Source of the DNA: Pseudomonas viridiflava
GTDB lineage: Bacteria; Pseudomonadota; Gammaproteobacteria; Pseudomonadales; Pseudomonadaceae
Length of the DNA stretch: 64,000 nucleotides
Reading direction: 5' to 3'
NCBI RefSeq assembly: GCF_900582625.1
Contig: NZ_UTIQ01000327.1
Span: 682,001 to 746,000, forward strand
Shown here: piece after piece, positions 1 to 7,287 of the stretch
How positions within the stretch are numbered: the first letter of the stretch is position 1
Layout of the letters: every line of letters starts with the position of its first letter
Notes under the pieces: generated by a model
What the model was told of the DNA's origin: nothing
Database searches by the model: none
The model's input: the letters and a program-made list of their open reading frames with translations, nothing else
Made by a program: the position numbers and the translations under genes

Positions 1-1
1 T

Positions 2-3000
2 CGTGAGCAGAAAAAGGCCAACATCTACAAAGGCAAAATCACCCGCATCGAACCTAGCCTTGAAGCCGCTTTTGTTGATTTCGGCTCCGAGCGCCACGGT
101 TTCTTGCCCCTCAAAGAAATTTCCCGCGAATACTTCAAGAAAGCACCTGAAGGCCGCGTCAACATTAAAGAAGTGTTGAGCGAAGGCCAGGAAGTTATCG
201 TTCAAGTTGAAAAAGAAGAACGTGGCAACAAGGGCGCCGCCCTCACCACGTTTATCAGCCTGGCCGGTCGTTATCTGGTGCTGATGCCGAACAACCCGCG
301 TGCCGGTGGCATCTCGCGCCGCATCGAAGGCGAAGAGCGCAACGAACTGCGTGAAGCCTTGAACGGTCTGGTCGCGCCAAGCGACATGGGCCTGATCGTG
401 CGCACTGCCGGGCTTGGCCGCAGCAGCGAAGAAATGCAGTGGGACCTCGATTACCTGCTGCAACTGTGGAGCGCGATCAAAGAAGCATCGCTGGACCGCT
501 CCGCTCCATTCCTGATCTACCAGGAAAGCAACGTCATCATTCGCGCCATCCGCGACTACCTGCGCCAGGACATCGGCGAAGTATTGGTCGACAGCGTCGA
601 AGCCCAGGAAGAAGCCCTCAGCTTCATCCGCCAGGTGATGCCGCAGTACGCCAGCAAGATCAAGCTGTACGAAGACAGCGTACCGCTGTTCAACCGTTTC
701 CAGATCGAAAGCCAGATCGAAACCGCCTTCCAGCGTGAAGTGAAGTTGCCGTCCGGCGGCTCCATCGTCATCGATCCAACCGAAGCCCTGGTGTCCATCG
801 ACATCAACTCGGCGCGCGCCACCAAAGGCAGCGACATCGAAGAAACCGCGCTGCAAACCAACCTTGAAGCCGCTGAAGAAATCGCGCGCCAACTGCGCCT
901 GCGTGATATCGGCGGCCTGATCGTTATCGACTTCATCGACATGACGCCTGCGAAAAATCAGCGCGCTGTGGAAGAGAAAGTCCGCGAAAGCCTCGAAGCA
1001 GATCGCGCCCGTGTTCAAGTGGGTCGCATCTCGCGCTTCGGTCTGCTGGAAATGTCCCGTCAGCGTCTGCGCCCTTCCCTTGCCGAAGGCAGCGGTATCG
1101 TCTGCCCGCGTTGCAACGGTCAAGGCATCATCCGTGACGTTGAGTCGCTGTCGCTGGCAATTCTGCGCCTGATCGAAGAAGAAGCTCTGAAAGACCGCAC
1201 CGCCGAAGTTCGCGCTCAAGTGCCGATTCCGGTTGCTGCGTTCCTGCTTAACGAGAAGCGCAACTCGATTACCAAAATCGAACTGCGTACTCGCGCCCGC
1301 ATCGTGATTCTGCCGAACGACCATCTGGAAACGCCGCACTTCGAAGTGCAGCGAATCCGTGACGATAGCCCTGAAGCTCAGACCTCCCAGTCGAGCTACG
1401 AAATGGCTGCCGCCGAAGTGGAAGAAGTCGCGCAAACAGCTGCGACTCGCACCCTGGTTCGCCAGGAAGCCGCCATCAAGGCCACCCCGCAACGCGCCGC
1501 ACCGACGCCTGTCGCTACCGAGCAACCGGTTGCCGCCGCTGAACCAAGCCTGTTCCGTGGCCTGGTGAAGTCGCTGGTCAGCCTGTTCGCCGGCAAGGAA
1601 GAAGAAAAGCCGGTCGTTGTCGAGAAGAAAACCACTGGCGACCGCCCTCAGCGCAGCGATGAGCGTCGCAACGGTCGTCAGCAGAACCGCAACCGTGGCG
1701 GCCGTCGTGACGAAGAGCGCAAGCCGCGCGAAGACCGTGGTCCACGCGAAGAACGTGCACCGCGCGAACCGCGTGAAGAACGTGCTCCTCGTGAAGCCCG
1801 CGAGCCGCGCGAACCGCGTGACGACCAGGCTCCCCGTGAAGAGCGCGCACCTCGCGCCCCGCGTGAAGAGCGCAAACCGCGTGAGCCACGTGCACCGCGT
1901 GAAGACCGCGCCCCACGTGAAGATCGCCCACAACGCGAACTGCGTGAGCCGTTGGACGCACAAGGTCAGGAAACGCCAAGCGAAGAGCGAGTTGAGCGCA
2001 AACCGCGCGAAGAGCGTCAGCCACGAGCGCCGCGTGAAGAACGCCAACTGCGCCCTGTTGCTGATGCCGCCGGTAGCGAAGAAGAGTTGCTGAACACCGA
2101 CGAGCAGCACGACGACGACCAGGAACATGCCGAGGGCGGTGACCGTCCACGTCGCCGTTCGCGCGGTCAGCGCCGTCGCAGCAACCGTCGTGAGCGTCAG
2201 CGTGATGCCAACGGCAACATCATCGAAGGCAGCGAAGAAGGTAACGAAGAGGCCAGCGGCAACGCTGAAGCTCAGCGTGCCGAAGCGCCTGCCGCTGAAG
2301 TTGCCACTGCCGTAGCTGCGGCCGCCGCCGTGGCTGTCAGCGAAATCGTTGCAGACCAGCACACCGCAGAAGCTGCACCGGTTGAGCCTGCAAACGAGCC
2401 GCAAGCCGCCGCGACCGAGCACAGCGAACCTGTTGCTGTGGTTGAAGCGCCTGCGGTTGAGGCGGTCGTTGAAGCGCCTGCATTTGAACCGCTTGTAGCT
2501 GAACCCGCCGTGGTTGAAGCCAGCGCCGTTGAAGGCACTACGCCTGTAGAGGCGAGCGCCAACGAAGCGCCTGCTGCTCCAGCGCCAGCTTACGAAGCAC
2601 CGGTTGTAGCTGAAGCTGCTCCGGCCGCCGAGACTGCTCCCGCTCCAGCTGAAACCGCTCTGGCTCCTGTAGTTGAAGCAGTGGAAGTGGCCGTAGTTGC
2701 CGAAGTGGTAGCCGAGCCCGCTCCCGTCGTGACCAGCAATGGCCGCGCGCCGAACGACCCACGCGAAGTGCGTCGCCGTCAGCGTGAAGCCGAGCGTTTG
2801 GCTAAGGAAGCTCAAGAAGCATCGGCATCGGTGGTCGACGCCGTTGCCGCCGCCGAGCCCGTTGGCATTGCCGCTCACGCGATTGCCGATGTTGAGCACA
2901 CCGTGGAAGAAGAAAAAGCCAAACAGGACGATGCGGCCGAGCCTGCTCCCGTGCACGTGGCTGAGCCGGCTGTGATTGCTGACAGCAACGTCGAGGAAAC

Positions 3001-3103
3001 CAAGGCTGACGAAACCAGCGCCGAGCTACCGGCAGCGCAGGAAGAAGTTGCCGGGAAATCCGATGAAGAAGAAGACAAGAACGGGAATAGACCGCTCGTT
3101 TAA
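2..3103 (+). CDS. rne: Ribonuclease E, 5'-truncated by the window edge
   Basis: Endoribonuclease that starts mRNA decay and processes rRNA/tRNA, and scaffolds the RNA degradosome at the inner membrane. The reading frame is open from base 2, so about 35 N-terminal residues lie outside the window. Visible in order: the S1 RNA-binding region (KGKITRIEPSLEAAFVDFG), the DNase I-like catalytic part with the DIN and IDFIDM aspartates (about 795-940), and the zinc-link CPRCNGQG (1108-1131). A long disordered scaffold follows: arginine/glutamate repeats of the PREER type (1690-1960), a second basic patch RRRSRGQRRRSNRRERQR (2150-2205), a long Ala/Pro/Glu stretch, and NDPREVRRRQREAER near 2750. The REER and NDPR elements match those described for Pseudomonas RNase E. 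A strong terminator follows. Confidence 0.97.
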   Translation, partial: REQKKANIYKGKITRIEPSLEAAFVDFGSERHGFLPLKEISREYFKKAPEGRVNIKEVLSEGQEVIVQVEKEERGNKGAALTTFISLAGRYLVLMPNNPRAGGISRRIEGEERNELREALNGLVAPSDMGLIVRTAGLGRSSEEMQWDLDYLLQLWSAIKEASLDRSAPFLIYQESNVIIRAIRDYLRQDIGEVLVDSVEAQEEALSFIRQVMPQYASKIKLYEDSVPLFNRFQIESQIETAFQREVKLPSGGSIVIDPTEALVSIDINSARATKGSDIEETALQTNLEAAEEIARQLRLRDIGGLIVIDFIDMTPAKNQRAVEEKVRESLEADRARVQVGRISRFGLLEMSRQRLRPSLAEGSGIVCPRCNGQGIIRDVESLSLAILRLIEEEALKDRTAEVRAQVPIPVAAFLLNEKRNSITKIELRTRARIVILPNDHLETPHFEVQRIRDDSPEAQTSQSSYEMAAAEVEEVAQTAATRTLVRQEAAIKATPQRAAPTPVATEQPVAAAEPSLFRGLVKSLVSLFAGKEEEKPVVVEKKTTGDRPQRSDERRNGRQQNRNRGGRRDEERKPREDRGPREERAPREPREERAPREAREPREPRDDQAPREERAPRAPREERKPREPRAPREDRAPREDRPQRELREPLDAQGQETPSEERVERKPREERQPRAPREERQLRPVADAAGSEEELLNTDEQHDDDQEHAEGGDRPRRRSRGQRRRSNRRERQRDANGNIIEGSEEGNEEASGNAEAQRAEAPAAEVATAVAAAAAVAVSEIVADQHTAEAAPVEPANEPQAAATEHSEPVAVVEAPAVEAVVEAPAFEPLVAEPAVVEASAVEGTTPVEASANEAPAAPAPAYEAPVVAEAAPAAETAPAPAETALAPVVEAVEVAVVAEVVAEPAPVVTSNGRAPNDPREVRRRQREAERLAKEAQEASASVVDAVAAAEPVGIAAHAIADVEHTVEEEKAKQDDAAEPAPVHVAEPAVIADSNVEETKADETSAELPAAQEEVAGKSDEEEDKNGNRPLV

Positions 3104-3130
3104 GCCTTCGCGCTGATTAGCGCTGTACGA

Positions 3131-3160
3131 AAAAGGGATGCCAAATGGCATCCCTTTTTT
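3131..3160 (+). terminator. Intrinsic terminator of rne
   Basis: A 12-bp perfect stem (AAAAGGGATGCC and its complement) with a 5-base loop AAATG-like turn ends in a T run, 28 bases after the rne stop. The A tract on the 5' side could make it work in both directions. Confidence 0.9.
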
Positions 3161-3216
3161 ATTGTTCGCTGAGAGCAACCAGGTCTCGAAAGTACTCAGC
3201 TTGTCTGCGTATCACC

Positions 3217-3371
3217 ATCATTCCCGCGCACGCGGGATTCCAGAATTGCGAGCCGGACGGTACTTGCAACCCGTTTCGCTAAACCCTGGCGTCAGTAAAA
3301 ACGGGTCAAAAATTCACCGCTGCGGTACGCCTGATCGAGCCTGGATCCCCGCGTTCGCGGGGATGACGGTG
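3217..3371. repeat. Two dRS3-like hairpins in inverted arrangement
   Basis: Short palindromes ATTCCCGCG..CGCGGGATTCC (3219-3242) and GGATCCCCGCG..CGCGGGGAT (3343-3365) face each other, ending in CCAGA and GATGACGG. The same units recur at 13.6, 40.9 and 47.1 kb. The stretch 3104-3459 holds only this pair and the rne terminator; I see no gene in it. Confidence 0.75.
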
Positions 3372-3459
3372 GTGGCTGAGCGGGTTTCGGTTTCCCCGCA
3401 GAAAATCTGATTGCCGACAGCTCGAACAGAGGCGAAGCAAATCCAGGCGAGAAACGCCC

Positions 3460-3795
3460 TCACCCCGCCCTACGCTGCCCCGCCATATCCAAGGCATCCG
3501 ACACCAGCGCATAGCCCTGCGCATCGTTACGCCACACCAACCCGCCTTGCCACATGCGGCGCAGCGCCTGGCTGAGGCAGAGTTGGGATATCGGCACTTG
3601 GGCGTCAATCAATCGCGCATGCATTTCCTGCAACGTCAGGGCCTGGCCTTGTTCGCTGCATTCGCACAGCACGTCGAGAATCTTCAAGCGCGGCTGACTG
3701 CATTTCAGGCCGGCGGCGCCGAGGATGCGTTTAAAGCGCTGGTTACTGTGTTGAGCGGGCAAGCTGCTCAGGCGCGCCATTTGAGGTTGGTTCAT
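3460..3795 (-). CDS. Fur-like winged-helix protein without metal-binding domain
   Basis: The 111-residue product resembles the N-terminal DNA-binding half of Fur/Zur regulators: LGAAGLKCSQPRLKILDVL, then LTLQEMHARLI and an LCLSQALRRMWQGGLVWR recognition-wing segment. Full Fur proteins are about 135-160 residues with a C-terminal dimerisation and metal domain rich in His and Cys. Here the protein stops soon after the wing and has no HHxH or CxxC there. The start ATG overlaps the stop of a 33-codon ORF by ATGA. It is divergent from the PepSY operon, which suggests, but does not prove, that it controls that operon. Confidence 0.7.
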   Translation of the reverse strand: MNQPQMARLSSLPAQHSNQRFKRILGAAGLKCSQPRLKILDVLCECSEQGQALTLQEMHARLIDAQVPISQLCLSQALRRMWQGGLVWRNDAQGYALVSDALDMAGQRRAG

Positions 3796-3893
3796 GGTTG
3801 AACCTCGCGTTTGCTGAATGACATCGCCACGTCGTATCCACTCGCCATTGCCAGAGCCACCCTGCCCTCGTTCGGTCTGTTCACTCGTTTCAT
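3792..3893 (-). CDS. 33-codon leader ORF coupled to the Fur-like gene
   Basis: ATG at 3893 is preceded by a near-ideal AAGGAG six bases upstream. The frame ends in a TGA that overlaps the Fur-like start codon as ATGA. The peptide begins MKRVNRPNEGRVALAMASGY and is basic, with no clear signal peptide. Good ribosome binding site plus stop-start overlap argue that it is translated and couples translation of the next gene. I do not recognise the peptide. It could be a leader with no function of its own product. Confidence 0.55.
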   Translation of the reverse strand: MKRVNRPNEGRVALAMASGYDVAMSFSKREVQP

Positions 3894-4177
3894 GTGCAAC
3901 TCCTTGACCCTGGCGCTCGTGGAAAAATGTGGCGCCTTATTAACAAGACGGATGAGCCGGCAAAAAACCGCAAAAGATTCTGACGATAGGTCGAAAATTT
4001 TTCCGTCCCGCTCCAGCGTCGCCACGCCGGACACATTTTCTTGCATCTGCCGGTGCGGGTTTTGCCCACGCTATCCGTCTTGTACATAGGGACGTCTGAA
4101 ACCACGACTTTCCGCCCCTGCGTTTTCGTAGCGCTGTGTAGCGCTGGTCCTTTCCTCCAGTTAAGCCATTTCTGTTT

Positions 4178-5371
4178 ATGTCGAAAAAAACCCGCGCAAA
4201 AACCTGGTTTCTCGTGCACAGCTGGCTGGCCTTGCCGATCTGGTTTTTCCTGCTAATCGTTTGCGTCACCGGCACGCTGGCGGTGGTCAGCCAGGAAATT
4301 GTCTGGCTGGCCAACCCGGACATCCGCGCCAGCCAACCGAACGACGACGCCCAACCGTTGAGCTATGGCCAGGTGCTAGCCGCCATCCACAAAGAGCGCC
4401 CAGAGCTGGCGGTGGAATGGTTGGCCACTCCCGACGAATCGCATTTCGCCCTTACCGCCCAGGTCAGCGAACCGGGCGGCGGCACCTACCGCTTGTATAT
4501 CAACCCTTACAGCGGAGCGATCCAGGGCGTCAGCCCGACGTTCGACTTCAGCGCCTTCACCCGCGCGCTGCACGGCTGGTGGCTGGTGCCGTTCACCAAT
4601 GGCTATAGCTGGGGCTGGTATTTGGTGTCACTGCTTGGCTTGCCCATGCTGGTGTCGTTGATCACCGGGCTGGTGGTGTACAAGCGCTTCTGGAAAGGCT
4701 TCTTCACCCCGCGCCTGCGGTGTAACCAGGGCGCGCGAATTTTCTGGGGCGACTTCCATCGCCTGAGCGGCATCTGGTCGATCTGGTTTATCGCGGTCAT
4801 TTCCATCACCGGCACCTGGTTCCTGATCGAGGCGCTGCTGTCCGATCTGCACATTTCAATTTCCACCGAAGGCCCACCGGCTTTTGTTTCCCGCCAGGAA
4901 ATAGCGCTGACTGCAGACGGTCTGGCACCGCCGCAACTGGGCCTGGACCAAATCACCTCAATCGCCGCAGCGCAGATTCCCGGCCTCGACATCAGCTTTA
5001 TCTCCATGCCCGAAGATGCCTTCAGCCACTACAGCGTCGGCGGGCGCGGCTGGTACCCGTTGATGTACCAAACCGCCGAGATCAACCCGTACACCGGCGC
5101 AGTAGCCGGCGCCAACTTGCTGCAAGACCGCAGCGCGCTGGAGTTCGTCACCGAGTCGATGCGCCCACTGCACACCGGCGATTTCGGCGGGATATGGATC
5201 AAACTGATCTGGTTTTTCTTCGGTTTGGTGCTGAGCATGATGGTGCTCAGCGGCTTGCTGATCTGGAGTAAACGCACCGTGCAAGCCACCGCCAACCTGG
5301 CCAAACGAACGCAGCGGGTTCGTCCGGATGCTGCCGCCACGCTTACCCCGGCGTCGGAGGTCCAGCCATGA
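4178..5371 (+). CDS. PepSY-associated TM-helix protein (iron/metal-linked membrane protein)
   Basis: A 397-residue inner-membrane protein of the PepSY_TM family, found beside TonB-dependent siderophore or metal receptors and, in some members, acting as ferric reductase. Four transmembrane segments lie near residues 10-37, 147-172, 196-222 and 339-365, with a large periplasmic part between the first two. A histidine sits in the first segment (LVHSWLALP) and another in the ARIFWGDFHRLSG turn before the third, typical of haem- or metal-handling members. No strong ribosome binding site is visible. It overlaps the next gene by ATGA, so the three genes form an operon. No receptor gene is adjacent. 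Confidence 0.85.
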   Translation: MSKKTRAKTWFLVHSWLALPIWFFLLIVCVTGTLAVVSQEIVWLANPDIRASQPNDDAQPLSYGQVLAAIHKERPELAVEWLATPDESHFALTAQVSEPGGGTYRLYINPYSGAIQGVSPTFDFSAFTRALHGWWLVPFTNGYSWGWYLVSLLGLPMLVSLITGLVVYKRFWKGFFTPRLRCNQGARIFWGDFHRLSGIWSIWFIAVISITGTWFLIEALLSDLHISISTEGPPAFVSRQEIALTADGLAPPQLGLDQITSIAAAQIPGLDISFISMPEDAFSHYSVGGRGWYPLMYQTAEINPYTGAVAGANLLQDRSALEFVTESMRPLHTGDFGGIWIKLIWFFFGLVLSMMVLSGLLIWSKRTVQATANLAKRTQRVRPDAAATLTPASEVQP

Positions 5372-5916
5372 ACAAGGCCATCACTGTACCGCGCCCCCAA
5401 CCAGCCCTGCACCGCCTGTGGCACAAGTACCGCTTTCATCTGAATATTTTGCTGGTGTTGATTCCGCTGGGTTTCATGCCCGCTTACTTGCAGAACGCAG
5501 CGATGTTTCGCGGCACATTAGGGCTGGGTGAGCGCGACATCGGCGAGTTCACCGTCGGCCCGTGGTCTGCCCGTGTGGCCGAGTGGCACATCGGCGACCC
5601 GGAAGCCGAAGGCCAGGCCGGCAACATGAAGGAATTCACTGTTGCGCTGTGTGAGCGCTGTTTGCCGCAGGTGAAAGCGGCTTACTTGCGCATCGGCAAA
5701 CCGCGCGGCTTGCGCACCGCCGGCGCGTTGCTGTCGGGCAGCCCGTACCGGCTGATGGCCGAAGTGGTGGTGCCGCGCAACACCACGGCCGGCAGCGAGT
5801 TGTGGCTGACCGTCGAAGGCTGGGACGGCAGCGTGCACCAGACCGCCATCCCACTCGCCACCGCCTCGCCCTCACTGGTGAGTTGGCTAGAACGCCAACC
5901 CGGAGCCCGCCCATGA
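5368..5916 (+). CDS. Membrane-anchored hypothetical protein of the PepSY operon
   Basis: 182 residues. A cytoplasmic start is followed by one transmembrane segment at about residues 27-45 (LNILLVLIPLGFMPAYL) and a periplasmic domain of about 130 residues containing a CERC pair (ALCERCLPQ). It overlaps both neighbours by ATGA, so it is translated together with them. I know this type of protein only as a Pseudomonas hypothetical next to PepSY proteins. The CxxC could bind metal or be redox active. In P. aeruginosa I recall a similar trio near the copper receptor gene oprC, so a copper role is possible but unproven. Confidence 0.75.
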   Translation: MNKAITVPRPQPALHRLWHKYRFHLNILLVLIPLGFMPAYLQNAAMFRGTLGLGERDIGEFTVGPWSARVAEWHIGDPEAEGQAGNMKEFTVALCERCLPQVKAAYLRIGKPRGLRTAGALLSGSPYRLMAEVVVPRNTTAGSELWLTVEGWDGSVHQTAIPLATASPSLVSWLERQPGARP

Positions 5917-6233
5917 ACCGCGCCCTGCCTTTGCTACTCGCCAGCCTTGCACTCGGCCTGAGCCCCCACACGCAAGCCCATGGTCTGTATTGCCAGTGCC
6001 AGCCTGTGGCCGACGGGCAAGTGCGTTGCAACGGCGGTTTGTCAGACGGCACCGCCCTGCCCGGCGCCGCGCTGGATGTGATTGGCTACGATGAAAAGCC
6101 ACTGATCACCGGCAAGCTGGGCGAGGATTCGAGCTTCACCTTCCCCCGCCCCGATGGCGAGTTTTACGTGCTGATGGAACTGGGTCCTGGCCATACGGTA
6201 GAGGTCGATCACACCGACATCCCAGCGCCATAA
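5913..6233 (+). CDS. Small exported Cys/His protein of the PepSY operon
   Basis: 106 residues with a signal peptide cleaved after about residue 22 (LSPHTQA). The mature protein would begin HGLYCQCQP, an N-terminal His followed by CxC, with a third Cys at VRCNGG. Such an amino-terminal His/Cys cluster is typical of metal-binding periplasmic proteins. The rest (LPGAALDVIGYDEKPLITG...) looks like a small beta-sandwich of the type seen in metal-transport accessory proteins. Start chosen at the ATGA overlap with the preceding stop. Function unknown; a role in metal handling is an inference. Confidence 0.75.
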   Translation: MNRALPLLLASLALGLSPHTQAHGLYCQCQPVADGQVRCNGGLSDGTALPGAALDVIGYDEKPLITGKLGEDSSFTFPRPDGEFYVLMELGPGHTVEVDHTDIPAP

Positions 6234-6286
6234 CTCCACCCATCAGCCGAGTCCGACGCCAGTAAGCACACGGTGCGCGCAGCAGG

Positions 6287-6292
6287 TAGAAT
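6287..6292 (+). promoter_or_regulatory. Likely -10 box of yhhQ
   Basis: TAGAAT lies 14 bases before the riboswitch aptamer, so a transcript starting near 6299 would begin just ahead of it. No good -35 is visible. Confidence 0.45.
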
Positions 6293-6303
6293 GCGCGCCG
6301 TTT

Positions 6304-6337
6304 CCATGGGTTCCCTAACCCCATCGATCAAAAAGGT
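6304..6337 (+). promoter_or_regulatory. preQ1-I-like riboswitch overlapping the yhhQ ribosome binding site
   Basis: The sequence fits the preQ1-I pattern GGTTC...ACCCC...AAAAA. P1 pairs ATGGG (6306-6310) with CCCAT (6320-6324). The loop holds TTC followed by CCT (6314-6316), which can pair with AGG (6334-6336) in the A-rich tail AAAAAGG, forming the class I pseudoknot. That AGG is the Shine-Dalgarno sequence for the ATG at 6345. Ligand binding would therefore hide the ribosome binding site and shut off translation. The downstream gene is a preQ0/preQ1 transporter, which fits. Confidence 0.75.
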
Positions 6338-6344
6338 CCTGCTT

Positions 6345-6992
6345 ATGTCCCTGATTTCTGCCGACCGTCGGCGTGGCGCGCTGACGTTTCTGGTGCTGTT
6401 CCACATCGTCATCATCATTGCCAGCAACTACCTGGTGCAGCTGCCGATCACGCTGTTCGGCTGGCACACGACGTGGGGCGCGTTCAGTTTCCCGTTTATT
6501 TTCCTGGCCACCGACCTCACCGTGCGCTTGCTCGGTAAAGGCCCGGCGCGCCTGGTAATTGCTCAGGTGATGGTGCCGGCTCTGGTGGTCTCGTACATCG
6601 TCTCGGTGCTGTTTCAGGAAGCCAGCTTCCGTGGCGTTGGCGCCCTGCTGGAATTCAACGAGTTCGTGCTGCGAATTTCCCTGGCCAGCTTTCTGGCCTA
6701 CGCCCTCGGGCAGATTCTCGACATTCAGGTTTTCGACCGTTTGCGCCAACTGCGCCAATGGTGGGTGGCGCCCACGGTGTCGACCATCTTCGGCAATCTG
6801 CTCGACACCTTTGTGTTCTTCGCCGTCGCCTTCTGGCACAGCAGCAACCCGTTTATGGCCGAGCACTGGGTGGAAATCGCCACCGTCGATTACGGCGTGA
6901 AGCTGACCATCAGCCTGCTGCTGTTCGTGCCGCTGTATGGCGTGTTGCTCAATGCAATCTTGCGCGTACTGGCGGGCCGCCCGGCCCGCTAA
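6345..6992 (+). CDS. yhhQ: YhhQ/VUT-family 7-cyano-7-deazaguanine (preQ0) transporter
   Basis: 215-residue multi-spanning inner-membrane protein of the YhhQ (COG1738, queuosine precursor transporter) family, which imports preQ0/preQ1 for queuosine synthesis in tRNA. Recognisable parts are LFHIVIIIASNYLVQLPI, the PFIFLATDLTVRLLG signature and APTVSTIFGNLLDTFVFFAVAF. I chose ATG 6345 because it has AAAAGG eight bases upstream; an upstream in-frame extension from 6273 would start inside the promoter and riboswitch. Regulation by the preceding preQ1-like aptamer is likely. Confidence 0.93.
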   Translation: MSLISADRRRGALTFLVLFHIVIIIASNYLVQLPITLFGWHTTWGAFSFPFIFLATDLTVRLLGKGPARLVIAQVMVPALVVSYIVSVLFQEASFRGVGALLEFNEFVLRISLASFLAYALGQILDIQVFDRLRQLRQWWVAPTVSTIFGNLLDTFVFFAVAFWHSSNPFMAEHWVEIATVDYGVKLTISLLLFVPLYGVLLNAILRVLAGRPAR

Positions 6993-7008
6993 GTCCTGCG
7001 CTGCGTAT

Positions 7009-7070
7009 CGAGGCTAAAGCCTCTTCTACAGGTCCGAGCGGTCGCTGTGGGAGACGCTTTAGCCTCAATT
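7009..7070. repeat. REP pair (BIME), GGCTAAAGCC type
   Basis: Two REP-like units in opposite orientation: CGAGGCTAAAGCCTC..TCTACAG and CTGTGGGAGACGCTTTAGCCTC. The second copy has drifted (GACGCTTTAG). Confidence 0.8.
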
Positions 7071-7129
7071 CCTTCCGTCTCGACCATGGCTTTTCGCCAG
7101 CCGCGCGCTTTCGGCCCCGCCCATCAATT

Positions 7130-7139
7130 TTGTGCACAA
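7130..7139. promoter_or_regulatory. Candidate operator TTGTGCACAA before the NCS2 permease
   Basis: A perfect 10-bp palindrome lies 149 bases upstream of the permease start and differs only in its central two bases from TTGTATACAA in the gcl promoter. A possible -10 TATGAT lies at 7179-7184. A shared regulator is an inference. Confidence 0.4.
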
Positions 7140-7287
7140 TCCTAAATAAAATTGTTCCACATCCTGTCCACAAGTGATTATGATCGGCACATTCTGACCA
7201 GGTAGACAGATTTTTCATCCTGGCGGACAGAGGGTCACTGACCCTCGTGAGCCCATGACCGAATAAAAACAATTGGCAGGCGCAACT

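Noticed and set aside
3138..3410. 90-codon frame after rne
   Set aside because: Begins inside the terminator and runs through dRS3-like hairpins; no ribosome binding site.
3894..4177. Fur box between the Fur-like gene and the PepSY operon
   Set aside because: I found no sequence resembling the 19-bp Fur consensus or a clear palindrome; the region has no other feature I can support.
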